Below, piece by piece: positions 8,919 through 16,505 of a stretch of DNA of 32,028 bases. Source of the stretch: Bacilli bacterium. Its GTDB lineage: Bacteria > Bacillota_I > Bacilli_A > Izemoplasmatales > Hujiaoplasmataceae. The position numbers and the translations under genes are program-made. The notes beneath the pieces were generated by a model. The model made no database searches, was not told the DNA's origin, and saw nothing but the letters and a program-made list of their open reading frames with translations. The stretch spans positions 1 to 32,028 of the forward strand of contig JAFGQH010000033.1 in assembly GCA_016935815.1 (NCBI GenBank). The letters are read 5' to 3'. Position 1 is the first letter of the stretch. Every line of letters begins with the position of its first letter.

Positions 8919-9641
8919 TTATTTGTTATTCAATCTCGGTTTCAATATCTTATACAACTGTATCAGCAGCACGATGTAGATGAATGCCTCCACAGGGAAC
9001 TTCGCAATCCGTAATGGTAGTTGTGGAGTATAAGGAATGCCATAGAGATTGCTGACCCAAAGAGGTGTCAGGAAAATCGTCGTAGCGATATGAACCAATA
9101 AGAAAGAAAAAATCAATCTGTGGTTTTCTTCGGATTCCTTTCGTTTCCAAATCACAAATGCCAGTAGTAATAAAGATACGACCAAAGCAATCGAGCCAAT
9201 GATATAACGCATCGTATTGGTGAAATTGATATTTGTACTGATGGAATCAATATTGAAAAGAACGAATACACTCGTCACCACCAATATTCCGGTAAATACG
9301 ATATTGATTGTTGAGAAAATCGGCAGTTTTGATGTTTTGATTTTCGCAATCAATCCCGGCACAAAACCATACAGCATCGCATTGAAAGTGAATCCGAAAT
9401 AGAACGGACCCGTATTCACGCCCCAGATCGCATAGCCGATCAGATCAAACGCAACAGCGGACAAAACACCATAAATCGGTCCGAACAATAATCCCACTAA
9501 AATAATAGGCAGATATCCGATTCCGAACTTGATGATGGTTGTACTCGGTGGATAATAGATTGAAACAAATTGATTCAATATGATTCCAATTGCCACCATC
9601 AAACCGGTGAAAATCAGATTTCTTAAATGTTGGTTGCGCAT
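8919..9641 (-). CDS. ECF transporter S component, folate-type (FolT-like)
   Basis: Membrane substrate-binding subunit of an energy-coupling-factor vitamin transporter. The 240 aa begin with a short basic N terminus and show about six helices; the first part has the FolT-family pattern IIKFGIGYLPIILVGLLFGP (36-55), then FDLIGYAIWG and GPFYFGFTFNAMLYGFVPGL. This resembles the folate-family ECF S components, but folate specificity is inference. The EcfA/EcfA'/EcfT module is not here and is presumably shared with RibU (15681-16298). The ATG is four bases after the ung stop, with GAGGTG overlapping it. Last gene of the operon that starts at 14370. Confidence 0.72.
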   Translation of the reverse strand: MRNQHLRNLIFTGLMVAIGIILNQFVSIYYPPSTTIIKFGIGYLPIILVGLLFGPIYGVLSAVAFDLIGYAIWGVNTGPFYFGFTFNAMLYGFVPGLIAKIKTSKLPIFSTINIVFTGILVVTSVFVLFNIDSISTNINFTNTMRYIIGSIALVVSLLLLAFVIWKRKESEENHRLIFSFLLVHIATTIFLTPLWVSNLYGIPYTPQLPLRIAKFPVEAFIYIVLLIQLYKILKPRLNNK

Positions 9642-9645
9642 AATA

Positions 9646-10308
9646 TCACCTCAGGCAAAAGTCGATTGTGTTTTGATTGGTTTCTTCTAAGAACTGGTTG
9701 ATTTGTCGAAATGGTTTGGCTCCGAAGAACCCTCTATAAGCAGAGAGCGGAGACGGATGGACGTTCTCGATGATGAGATGATGTTTGTTTGTGATCAAGG
9801 ATTTCTTGCTTCGGGCAAACGATCCCCAAAGGACAAAAACGACCGGCGTCTCTTTTTCATTCAGCAAGCTGATAATATGATCCGTAAAAGTCATCCAACC
9901 AAAATCACGATGTGACAAAGGTTGGTTTTTTCGCACGGAAAGGATGGCGTTCAACAACAGAACGCCTTGTTTTCCCCATTTGGTTAAATCTCCAGAACGA
10001 GGCATTTCACAGCCTAGATCCTGTTTCAATTCGTTATAGATATTGATGAGGGACGGTGGTAACTCCACACCGTCTGGTACGGAGAATGCAAGTCCCATTG
10101 CTTGATCTGGGTTGTGATAGGGATCCTGTCCCAATATCAAGACTTTGGTTTGTTCATAGGAAGACAGACGGAACGCATCAAATACATGGTTGATGGGAGG
10201 ATAGCAGATATTCTTCTTGTAATCTGCAATGACTTTGTCTTTCAATGACACAAAATATTCCTGTGCGAATTCGGATTCGAGAATCTGATCCCAATCGTTA
10301 CCGATCAT
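9646..10308 (-). CDS. ung: uracil-DNA glycosylase
   Basis: Removes uracil from DNA as the first step of base-excision repair. With the chosen start it is 220 aa, the normal family length. Motif A is GQDPYH (60-65) with catalytic Asp62, and motif B is HPSPLSAYRG (184-193) with His184. A longer GTG start at 10347 is possible, but its extra residues lie in the coding region of the preceding Cys-rich peptide; the ATG at 10306-10308 overlaps that gene's TGA as ATGA, a standard coupling arrangement. It ends in TGA, four bases before the folT-like gene. Confidence 0.97.
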   Translation of the reverse strand: MIGNDWDQILESEFAQEYFVSLKDKVIADYKKNICYPPINHVFDAFRLSSYEQTKVLILGQDPYHNPDQAMGLAFSVPDGVELPPSLINIYNELKQDLGCEMPRSGDLTKWGKQGVLLLNAILSVRKNQPLSHRDFGWMTFTDHIISLLNEKETPVVFVLWGSFARSKKSLITNKHHLIIENVHPSPLSAYRGFFGAKPFRQINQFLEETNQNTIDFCLR

Positions 10309-10460
10309 TTGCGATGTGAGCAATCTGCAGCTTTGCAACTGGTGCACTCCAGATCCTCACACTCCTCTGGTTTCGCTGTTTTCTCATTCAAGGCATAACT
10401 CAAGATATAAATGACGACGACAAGGACGATGATTCCGATAGCGATTAATGTTCCAGGCAT
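10305..10460 (-). CDS. small Cys-rich single-pass membrane protein (FeoB-associated-like)
   Basis: A 51-aa gene that is easy to miss. It starts MPGTLIAIGIIVLVVV, a single transmembrane helix at about 4-24, and ends in a short polar tail with four cysteines spaced C-x4-C-x2-C-x4-C, then SHRK. The start ATG is one base after the pgm TGA, with AGGTGG eight bases upstream inside pgm; the stop overlaps the ung start as ATGA. The layout resembles the small FeoB-associated Cys-rich membrane proteins, but no feoB is nearby and the similarity is only in shape. The tight coupling on both sides and the coding-like structure argue that it is real. Confidence 0.78.
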   Translation of the reverse strand: MPGTLIAIGIIVLVVVIYILSYALNEKTAKPEECEDLECTSCKAADCSHRK

Positions 10461-10461
10461 C

Positions 10462-12168
10462 TCATTCCACCTGATCCACTTGTGCTCTTACCGATTGCAA
10501 GAGTTTTTTGACGGAATCTTGGGCATGTTCTAATGAATTGCCAATCACTCCACCATAGATTTTCAGTTTCGGTTCCGTTCCCGAAGGTCTTAAGACAAAC
10601 CAGGAATCATCATCCAGGAAATATTTGATGACATCGGATTGATACAAATTAATCGGAGTAACTGTATCTCCTTCAAACCGTTGTAACAATTCATAGTCTT
10701 CTTTGGCGACAACAGAGATGCCATTGACTTGGTCTAAAGTAGAATTACGGAAGGAATTCATGATTCTCGCGATTCGTTCCTGTCCTTCTTTTCCAAGCAA
10801 TACAACATTCTCAAGTCCTTCATAGTAATACCCATATTCTTCATAGATATCAATCAGTTTATCATAAAGAGTTTTGTTTTCTTCATTGTGATAGAATGTC
10901 GCCGCTTCCGATATCAACAACATCGCTTGTAAGGAGTCTTTGTCACGAACAAAGTCTTTGACGACGTAGCCGTAAGATTCCTCATATCCAAAGACAAAGG
11001 TTTTATCCGTTGATTCCAAATAGCGAGCTTGTTCGCCGATGAATTTGAATCCGGTCAAAGTCGAAATGATTTCCATGCCGTAATTCTTTGCGATTTTCGC
11101 TCCGAAATTGGACGTCACAATCGTGTTGAAAACAACACCTTTTTTAGGTAAGGTTCCGAGTTTCTTCTTTTCGGTCAACAAATAGTTGATCATCAAAGCT
11201 CCGGTTTGGTTTCCGTTCAAATAAACATATCGATCATTGTCTCTAACGGCGATTCCCAAACGATCGGCATCCGGATCGGTCGCAATCAACAGATCGGCAT
11301 TCAGTTTCACCCCGAGTGCTTCTGCCATTGCAAAGGCGGATGATTCTTCCGGATTTGGTAATTTGACGGTAGAGAAATAGGGATCATGTTCCATCTGCTT
11401 TTCGACAGGATGGACATCATATCCGGATTCCCTCAACAATCTGGTTCCAAGTTCTGCACTGGTTCCGTGCAGCGGAGTAAAGACAATGGTAAGCGGTTTT
11501 TCAAGTCCAGGATGAATGGAAATGCTTTTCACTGCGTCCAAGTAAGCCTTGTCCATTTCTTCATCGAGAAATTCGACGAGATCTTTCGTCAATAGATCCG
11601 TAAAACTCATCGCTTCAATGGAGAACAAATCTTCGATTTCATTGACGTAGCCGATGATTTCATTGGCGTAGTTCGGTGTGAATTGACAACCGTATTCATC
11701 GTAAATCTTATATCCATTATACTGTGATGGATTGTGACTAGCGGTAATCACGATTCCAGCAAGTGCATGTGTTTCGCGTACTGCAAAAGAGAGTTCCGGT
11801 GTCGGTCTTAAATCATGGAACAAATAGGATTTGATTCCTTTCGCACCCAGGACCTTGGCGGATTCTTTTGCGAACTCTTTTGACATCAGGCGATTGTCAT
11901 GGGCAATGACAACCCCTCGCAAGAGTTCCTCTTCTTTGTAGGTTTTGAGAAGATAGGTTGCAAGCCCTGCGTTTGCACGACGGATCGTGTAGATATTCAG
12001 GCGATTTGTTCCTGCTCCCAATACCCCCCTCATACCTCCGGTTCCGAAGGTTAAGTTGGTATAGAACATATCCTCGAGTTCTTTCTCTGTTTTTCCTTCC
12101 AGGTCTTTTTTTACGAAAGTATCCAAACCTTTATAGTCCAACCATTTTTGATATTCTGTATTCCACAT
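10462..12168 (-). CDS. phosphoglucomutase / phosphomannomutase (alpha-D-phosphohexomutase)
   Basis: Interconverts glucose-6-phosphate and glucose-1-phosphate, the entry step to ADP-glucose and glycogen. The 568 aa carry FGTGGMRG (41-48), the phosphoserine loop TASHNP with Ser144, the Mg-binding DPDADRLG (298-305) and the C-terminal phosphate-binding RPSGTEPK. The PgcA-like length and layout fit Bacillota enzymes. The reading frame stays open upstream to 12291, but those residues are basic low-complexity sequence overlapping the nitroreductase; the ATG at 12166-12168 has GGAG upstream and starts the family N terminus (MWNTEYQKWL). It links this operon to the glg genes 7 kb away. Confidence 0.95.
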   Translation of the reverse strand: MWNTEYQKWLDYKGLDTFVKKDLEGKTEKELEDMFYTNLTFGTGGMRGVLGAGTNRLNIYTIRRANAGLATYLLKTYKEEELLRGVVIAHDNRLMSKEFAKESAKVLGAKGIKSYLFHDLRPTPELSFAVRETHALAGIVITASHNPSQYNGYKIYDEYGCQFTPNYANEIIGYVNEIEDLFSIEAMSFTDLLTKDLVEFLDEEMDKAYLDAVKSISIHPGLEKPLTIVFTPLHGTSAELGTRLLRESGYDVHPVEKQMEHDPYFSTVKLPNPEESSAFAMAEALGVKLNADLLIATDPDADRLGIAVRDNDRYVYLNGNQTGALMINYLLTEKKKLGTLPKKGVVFNTIVTSNFGAKIAKNYGMEIISTLTGFKFIGEQARYLESTDKTFVFGYEESYGYVVKDFVRDKDSLQAMLLISEAATFYHNEENKTLYDKLIDIYEEYGYYYEGLENVVLLGKEGQERIARIMNSFRNSTLDQVNGISVVAKEDYELLQRFEGDTVTPINLYQSDVIKYFLDDDSWFVLRPSGTEPKLKIYGGVIGNSLEHAQDSVKKLLQSVRAQVDQVE

Positions 12169-12185
12169 ACGGATTTCTCCTTTCA

Positions 12186-12217
12186 AAGAAAATACTTTTG
12201 ATGGACTCAAAAGTATT
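12186..12217 (-). terminator. weak terminator or attenuator between nitroreductase and pgm
   Basis: Minus strand: AATACTTTTGA-GTCCA-TCAAAAGTATT, an 11-bp perfect stem followed by TTCTTTG instead of a clean T-run. It overlaps the nitroreductase stop. It may lower readthrough or stabilise the upstream mRNA's 3' end. Confidence 0.5.
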
Positions 12218-12755
12218 AAAGTATATAATCCACGACGTTTTCTTTTCTTGGCTTTGCTTCGTCCTCTTCCAATGCGGGATAGCCGAAGCAAATCGAAATG
12301 TCGTGCTCATAATTCTCAGGTATTTTTAATACTCTGTCGATATCGGCTTTATTCGCTTGATGATACATGTATCTGGTCTCTCCGATGATGCAGGATCCGA
12401 TACCCATAGCTTTCGCACCAAGGGCCATGTTTTCAATCGCGCATCCGGCATTGATTTCCGAATATCCTTCGATTTTCGAACTGATGACGATGACAACGGG
12501 AGCGTGATAGAAAATATGGAAATTGTCTTCTTTTTCGATTCCCAAACGTTCCATTCCTTCCAAAGCAAGACGATTCATCTCTTCGATCTTGTCTTTGTTC
12601 GTGACAACGGTGAAATGCCAGTTTTGTTTGTTTTTCGCACTTGGCGCATACAAACCGCATTCCACGATCGTGTTCAATTCTTCTTCGGTAATCATGTCAG
12701 GCTTGTAATCTCTTACGCTTCGCCTTTTCAAAATAACGTTAACTGTTTCATTCAT
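12216..12755 (-). CDS. nitroreductase family protein (FMN-dependent)
   Basis: NAD(P)H:FMN oxidoreductase fold; substrates of this family include nitroaromatics, quinones and flavins. The 179 aa start with the FMN phosphate-binding RRSVRDYKPD (11-20), continue with YAPSAKNKQNWHF (36-48) and have the conserved A-M-G-I-G-S-C-I-I-G segment, all typical of the small nitroreductases. The ATG has TAGGAGG, which overlaps the stop of the preceding kinase (12-nt gap). The physiological substrate cannot be told from sequence. Confidence 0.9.
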   Translation of the reverse strand: MNETVNVILKRRSVRDYKPDMITEEELNTIVECGLYAPSAKNKQNWHFTVVTNKDKIEEMNRLALEGMERLGIEKEDNFHIFYHAPVVIVISSKIEGYSEINAGCAIENMALGAKAMGIGSCIIGETRYMYHQANKADIDRVLKIPENYEHDISICFGYPALEEDEAKPRKENVVDYIL

Positions 12756-12766
12756 AAGAAATCCTC

Positions 12767-13654
12767 CTACAAATCAATAAGTTCTTTGATGTTATCATTG
12801 CATGCTTCATAAACTTCCAAAGTTTTCGTCGCAACAATCTTTCCAAAATTGATTGCTTCATGCATATTCTTACCGTGAATCAAATAGAATATTGTTCCGG
12901 ATAACAAAGCATCCCCAGCACCCATGGTGCTTTTTATCTCCTTCATTTTGTGAGTGATACTTTGATAGATGTTCTCTTCAATATTGTAAGTGATCGGTTC
13001 ATTGGCAGAGGAGACCATACAGTGTTTCACTCCTCTTTGTATCAACTGCTTTACACCGTAAATTATATCACAATTTTCGATATCAAGTAACGAATTTAAC
13101 TCATAATTGTTGATCTTCAACAGGTCGATGAATGGCAAAACAGATTGGATGCGAACCACCTTGGTCTGAGATACACCGTCGACATAGATGAGTTTGTCTT
13201 TATATGTTTGAATCAGATATTCCAAAACCTCTTGTCTTAAATTGGTATCGAAAATCAACACGTCAAATGATTTGATATAATCATCCAAAGGTTTGAATTC
13301 CTCGATTGTCAAGGTTTCAAATGCTCTCATATCGTTGACTCCGGTAACCATCTCACCGTTACTATCATGAACAGCCAGATAGGTGGATGATAGACTGTCT
13401 TTCCGGAAGGAATGAGAGAAGTCAATTCCAAGATCGGTTAATTCCTTTTCCTGAAGGTTTGCGAAGCGATCCGCTCCCAAAATGGTAAGGAATGCAATAT
13501 CCGCACCTAGGTTATACAGATTGGTTGCGATGTTTTTGGCAACGCCACCCAGGGAAATCGAGATATGTCCGATATTGGATTCGTGTGGGATCACAGGTTC
13601 TAATGTGGTGCCGATCAAGTCAATGTTACAAGCACCGATAACGAGCAGTCTCAT
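12767..13654 (-). CDS. PfkB-family sugar kinase, pseudouridine-kinase-like
   Basis: Ribokinase-fold kinase of 295 aa. Family signatures are the N-terminal GACNIDLIG (7-15), the substrate-site SLGGVAKNIATNLYNLG (34-50) and the ATP/anion-hole motif MGAGDALLSG (244-253) with catalytic Asp248. From memory, the N-terminal half, including SSTYLAVHDSNGEMVTGVND (89-108), resembles E. coli PsuK more than ribokinase or fructokinase. The usual partner PsuG is not in the window, so the substrate stays uncertain. The ATG overlaps the upstream stop as ATGA, and the ribosome binding site is weak, so it probably depends on coupling. Confidence 0.82.
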   Translation of the reverse strand: MRLLVIGACNIDLIGTTLEPVIPHESNIGHISISLGGVAKNIATNLYNLGADIAFLTILGADRFANLQEKELTDLGIDFSHSFRKDSLSSTYLAVHDSNGEMVTGVNDMRAFETLTIEEFKPLDDYIKSFDVLIFDTNLRQEVLEYLIQTYKDKLIYVDGVSQTKVVRIQSVLPFIDLLKINNYELNSLLDIENCDIIYGVKQLIQRGVKHCMVSSANEPITYNIEENIYQSITHKMKEIKSTMGAGDALLSGTIFYLIHGKNMHEAINFGKIVATKTLEVYEACNDNIKELIDL

Positions 13655-14370
13655 TCTAGGATGTCTGTGAAGACATAATCCACATCATGCTTGATCAGTT
13701 TTTCTGCTAGGGTCTTGTCATTCACAACTCCCGTGCTGACTTTGAGCCCGAATAGATGCATGTCTTTTACAATATCTTTGGTGAGATGGCCGGCTTTAAT
13801 ATGAAGATTGAATCCATGATTCTTACAGAATTCAAAACTATCCTGATCCGGCTTGTCCACCGTTAAGAACAATTTATTAGCATCCAATTGTTTGGCTAAG
13901 TGATTCAGATGTTTGCGATTATCGGTCAAGATATGTACTTGATCATGTTTATAAATTTCGTTCAAATCATTGATGATACGATCGAAGTGTTCCGGTTTCA
14001 TGTATTTTCCCAAGCGGATAAATACGGCTTTTCGATATGCGGAACAGATGGCTAAAAAATCAGATAATAGCGGTATGAAAAGATTGGGGTTCAGATTGGT
14101 CGTTTTGCGATCGACCAAAGCGAATTTCTTCAGTTCTTCGTATTGGAAGCTCGGAATATAGAGATTCAACAACCCAAGTCGTAACAAAGTGTCATCTCTT
14201 GTGATGATGATCTTGTTGTCTTTTGAGACTGACAAATCCGCACTGATGCCAAAGTAGGATCTATTTGCAGCTGCCAAAAAGGAGAAAATCGTATTCTCCG
14301 TTTCAATTCCGCTCAATCCTCGGTTGGCTACCATGCCTTTAAAATACTTGTCAATCTTGATCGTGTTCAT
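13651..14370 (-). CDS. GDPD-like protein, probably catalytically inactive
   Basis: Has the layout of the glycerophosphodiester phosphodiesterase TIM barrel (239 aa): ANRGLSGIETENTIFSF (15-31) corresponds to the usual AHRG..PENT..AF, and the C terminus keeps the VDYVFTD pattern that ends these barrels. Three of four catalytic positions have changed: HRG is NRG (His to Asn16), the E-x-D metal pair is S-x-D (Ser43, Asp45), and the later HD is RD (Arg58). Phosphodiesterase activity is therefore unlikely. The frame is intact, so it is not an ordinary pseudogene. The ATG (14368-14370) has GGGCGG upstream; the 60 extra residues possible upstream overlap the promoter region. First gene of a seven-gene operon. 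Confidence 0.75.
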   Translation of the reverse strand: MNTIKIDKYFKGMVANRGLSGIETENTIFSFLAAANRSYFGISADLSVSKDNKIIITRDDTLLRLGLLNLYIPSFQYEELKKFALVDRKTTNLNPNLFIPLLSDFLAICSAYRKAVFIRLGKYMKPEHFDRIINDLNEIYKHDQVHILTDNRKHLNHLAKQLDANKLFLTVDKPDQDSFEFCKNHGFNLHIKAGHLTKDIVKDMHLFGLKVSTGVVNDKTLAEKLIKHDVDYVFTDILE

Positions 14371-14404
14371 AGATACCGCCCTTATATGTGATGTTCTTAT
14401 ACAT

Positions 14405-14413
14405 ATTTTACCA
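14405..14413 (-). promoter_or_regulatory. promoter of the GDPD-like/kinase/pgm/ung operon
   Basis: TGGTAAAAT on the minus strand, an extended -10, 34 nt before the ATG. The same nine bases form the divergent plus-strand promoter at 14458. Confidence 0.55.
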
Positions 14414-14457
14414 TAAAAGGAACTTTTATGAATATGATTTTCAAAAAAGAAAAGATT

Positions 14458-14466
14458 TGGTAAAAT
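14458..14466 (+). promoter_or_regulatory. promoter of the two-TM protein gene (extended -10)
   Basis: TGGTAAAAT, with a weak TTTTCA at the -35 position (14438-14443); 22 nt before the ATG. Confidence 0.5.
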
Positions 14467-14488
14467 ATATGTGTGAGGAGTTGATAAG

Positions 14489-15256
14489 ATGAGATTTTCT
14501 GAACTAGGATTCGATTTTTCGAATCTCAATACCTGTACCGTCAAACGCAAGAGTTATCTGTTTTTGTACATTATGTTCATCTTCAGTATCACGACAGTAA
14601 TCCTGTTTATCACATTTGGAATTCTGTACCTAACACAAGTATCAATGGAAGTCAATGGATCCATTGTCTTTCCTGGAGATCCTGTTTATGAACAGTTTTT
14701 TATCATCTTTTTAGCGGTTACAGGAGGGATATCTGCACTCTTTCTTCTACCCGCATTGTTATCCCTTTTTCTGAAACCAAAAGTGTATTTGATCAAGGAT
14801 CAGGATATCGAGTTGAATACCTATCATTACATCTATGACAAGCGACGAAATCGGGAGATTTATTTGACTGATAATTATGCATTCATCTATCAAGCAACGT
14901 ATAATCGAATTACAAAAGAAAACAATCCAAACGAATTGGAAGCATTAAAGCAAAAATATATCTTCTGGTATGGACTTGAGAATATCCAAGATTATAAATT
15001 GAAACAAAAACGAAATACGACGATTCTAAAATACAAAGAACCTACCCAGGTTCGTTTTGTCAGTCGAATGATTCGGTTTGCATTTTCCAATGAAATCAAT
15101 GTTGTTCCCGTGAAAGTATCAAAAACCGTCAACATTCGTACTGGCGGAAATTACAGGACGCAAGAATCTGTCACTTATTTCATCGATGACATAAATCGAC
15201 AACCTCACTTTGAAATCCATCCGGAAATAAAAAAAGCCCTGTCTCAGGAAATCTAA
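14489..15256 (+). CDS. hypothetical two-TM membrane protein
   Basis: I do not recognise the family. The 255 aa have two transmembrane helices (about 22-50 and 67-96) separated by a short outside loop, then a soluble basic C-terminal domain of about 155 residues rich in Tyr, Lys and Asn. That domain may be a bacterial PH-like or sensor domain by its position after a TM pair, but no motif proves this. The ATG has GAGGAG eight bases upstream. It is divergent from the GDPD-like gene, and its 3' end overlaps the convergent lipoprotein gene by 3 nt. Confidence 0.75.
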   Translation: MRFSELGFDFSNLNTCTVKRKSYLFLYIMFIFSITTVILFITFGILYLTQVSMEVNGSIVFPGDPVYEQFFIIFLAVTGGISALFLLPALLSLFLKPKVYLIKDQDIELNTYHYIYDKRRNREIYLTDNYAFIYQATYNRITKENNPNELEALKQKYIFWYGLENIQDYKLKQKRNTTILKYKEPTQVRFVSRMIRFAFSNEINVVPVKVSKTVNIRTGGNYRTQESVTYFIDDINRQPHFEIHPEIKKALSQEI

Positions 15257-15266
15257 GACAAAGGCT
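15229..15266 (-). terminator. terminator of the ribU operon, inside the opposing gene's 3' end
   Basis: Minus strand: AGCC-TT-TGTCT pairs with AGACA-G-GGCT, and a T-run (TTTTTTT) follows. It sits entirely over the two overlapping 3' ends, so its sequence also encodes the last residues of the plus-strand protein. On the plus strand there is no T-run, so it works in one direction only. Confidence 0.65.
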
Positions 15267-15684
15267 CTATCATAGCCAAAACTGCTACACTTCCCACTGC
15301 GATTTCGTCTACTTGATTATTGACGACTCGCACCATGGACGGAGTTTGATCGACATCGATCAAATCATTAACGTCTGCGGAATTATGCAGTTCCACAAGA
15401 AAAATAATATCATTCTCGAGAAGTTCTAGTTTGGCTAGAACTTCTTGTTTTATGAAATTACAGGAATAACAAATCTCCTGATAAAAATACAAATAATAGG
15501 TGTCATACTCTTGAGACAGTTGCGCGGTTACATCGGTCAGCTGATACTCTGAAAAATCCGAATAATCCAAGCCGAATGTGGTCGTCTCCGATATGGTAGT
15601 CATATCCGTGGTTGCCACAGTTGTGGAAACTTGACAACCGATCAGAATAAATGTCAAACTGAAAATCAAAAGCAATCGTTTCAT
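15253..15684 (-). CDS. thioredoxin-like lipoprotein co-transcribed with ribU
   Basis: A predicted surface lipoprotein of 143 aa: basic start, hydrophobic stretch and lipobox LIGC with lipidated Cys17, then a Thr/Ser-rich linker (18-36). The rest looks like a minimal thioredoxin fold: strand YYLYFYQ, redox-type CxxC (C72-Y-S-C75), and TP (114-115) at the cis-Pro position. Such proteins act as disulfide reductants or redox carriers outside the membrane. The ATG overlaps the ribU stop as ATGA, so it belongs to the FMN-riboswitch transcript. The thioredoxin assignment rests on motif spacing; the substrate is unknown. Confidence 0.75.
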   Translation of the reverse strand: MKRLLLIFSLTFILIGCQVSTTVATTDMTTISETTTFGLDYSDFSEYQLTDVTAQLSQEYDTYYLYFYQEICYSCNFIKQEVLAKLELLENDIIFLVELHNSADVNDLIDVDQTPSMVRVVNNQVDEIAVGSVAVLAMIEPLS

Positions 15685-16298
15685 TTCACTCGATCCTTGG
15701 CTTTGATCAGATGCGATACGTTCTTATAAATCAAGGCGACGATAATGGATATTACAATCCCCTTGAAAAAATTGAAAGGTACGGTTATTAGCGCAATGAA
15801 TCCCCAAAGGCTATTGACATTGTTGTTGACTGCGGTCCCCATTCCAATGAATACGGAGATATCTAAATTCAAGAAATAAGCATAGACTGGCAATAAGACA
15901 AATGCATTCAGTATAGCACCGATCACCATGATCGATATCGTACCGACAAGCATTCCGACGATTGCCATTCTTCTTGTCTTATGACGATGATAAATGATAC
16001 TTGCAGGAACCACAAAAGCGACACCAATCAAGAAATTGGCAATTTCCCCAACACCCATTGTGACAGATCCGCCTTTGATGATAAATGCAATGATGATTTT
16101 TACGGCTTCAATGATGATTCCGGCAACAGGATGAATCGCAAAAGCACCGATCAAAACAGGGATTTCAGAGAAATCCATTTTGTAGATATCCGGTGGTGCA
16201 AACCACACGGGAAATTCAAATACCGGAAACATCAGAACTCCGGCTAAACTTGCGAGAATGGCAATCGTGACCAGTTCTCTCGTACTCCATTTTTTCAT
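15681..16298 (-). CDS. ribU: riboflavin ECF transporter S component RibU
   Basis: Membrane S component that binds riboflavin and is energised by a shared ECF module. The 205 aa begin with the basic KKWSTREL and a helix; MFPVFEFPVWFAPPDIYKMD and FSEIPVLIGAFAIHP (within about 24-58) match the RibU riboflavin-site pattern, and further helices follow. The ATG at 16296-16298 has GGAGGA; a TTG 12 nt upstream lies before the binding site and is rejected. The upstream FMN riboswitch independently supports the substrate. The FMN switch should turn it off when flavin is plentiful. Confidence 0.93.
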   Translation of the reverse strand: MKKWSTRELVTIAILASLAGVLMFPVFEFPVWFAPPDIYKMDFSEIPVLIGAFAIHPVAGIIIEAVKIIIAFIIKGGSVTMGVGEIANFLIGVAFVVPASIIYHRHKTRRMAIVGMLVGTISIMVIGAILNAFVLLPVYAYFLNLDISVFIGMGTAVNNNVNSLWGFIALITVPFNFFKGIVISIIVALIYKNVSHLIKAKDRVK

Positions 16299-16310
16299 TT
16301 TTTCCTCCAA

Positions 16311-16335
16311 TAAAAATACCTGAATAATCAGGTAT
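16311..16335 (-). terminator. riboswitch expression-platform terminator
   Basis: Minus strand: ATACCTGA-TTAT-TCAGGTAT followed by TTTTTATT, 12 nt after the aptamer and just before the ribU ribosome binding site. This is the layout of a transcription-attenuation FMN switch. Confidence 0.88.
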
Positions 16336-16347
16336 CCATCAGAACAG

Positions 16348-16452
16348 TCCTTCTTTCATCCAGACTCTACTGTCGGTTCAGGAATCTAACCTGATCGTGC
16401 CGAAGCTCGCGGACTTTACCGCCGGTTGGGAATTGCACCCTGCCCTGAAGGA
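16348..16452 (-). ncRNA. FMN riboswitch (RFN element)
   Basis: Senses flavin mononucleotide. On the minus strand the conserved pieces occur in order: CAGGGCAGGGTG, CCGGCGGTAAAGTCCGCGAGC, TCAGGTTAGATTCCTGAACCGACAGT and AGAGTCTGGATG, closed by UCCUUC (16447-16452) pairing with GAAGGA (16348-16353). Those segments are the near-invariant core of the RFN family. A consensus promoter is just upstream and a terminator just downstream. Confidence 0.97.
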
Positions 16453-16473
16453 TATAAACATTTTGTTTTCTTC

Positions 16474-16502
16474 ATTATAAAATGAAATACTTAGATTGTC
16501 AA
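16474..16502 (-). promoter_or_regulatory. consensus sigma-A promoter of the FMN riboswitch operon
   Basis: Minus strand TTGACA (16497-16502), a 17-nt spacer and TATAAT (16474-16479): a perfect match to consensus and the only promoter here with an ideal -35. The aptamer begins about 22 nt after the -10. Confidence 0.92.
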
Positions 16503-16505
16503 CTA

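Noticed and set aside
10309-10347. GTG start giving a longer Ung
   Set aside because: The additional 13 residues fall in the upstream Cys-rich gene; the ATGA overlap and family length favour the inner ATG.
12169-12291. 41-residue N-terminal extension of phosphoglucomutase
   Set aside because: It overlaps the nitroreductase coding end and a hairpin, has no family similarity, and a good GGAG-ATG lies inside.
14371-14550. 60-residue N-terminal extension of the GDPD-like protein
   Set aside because: It would span both divergent promoters and overlap the plus-strand gene start.
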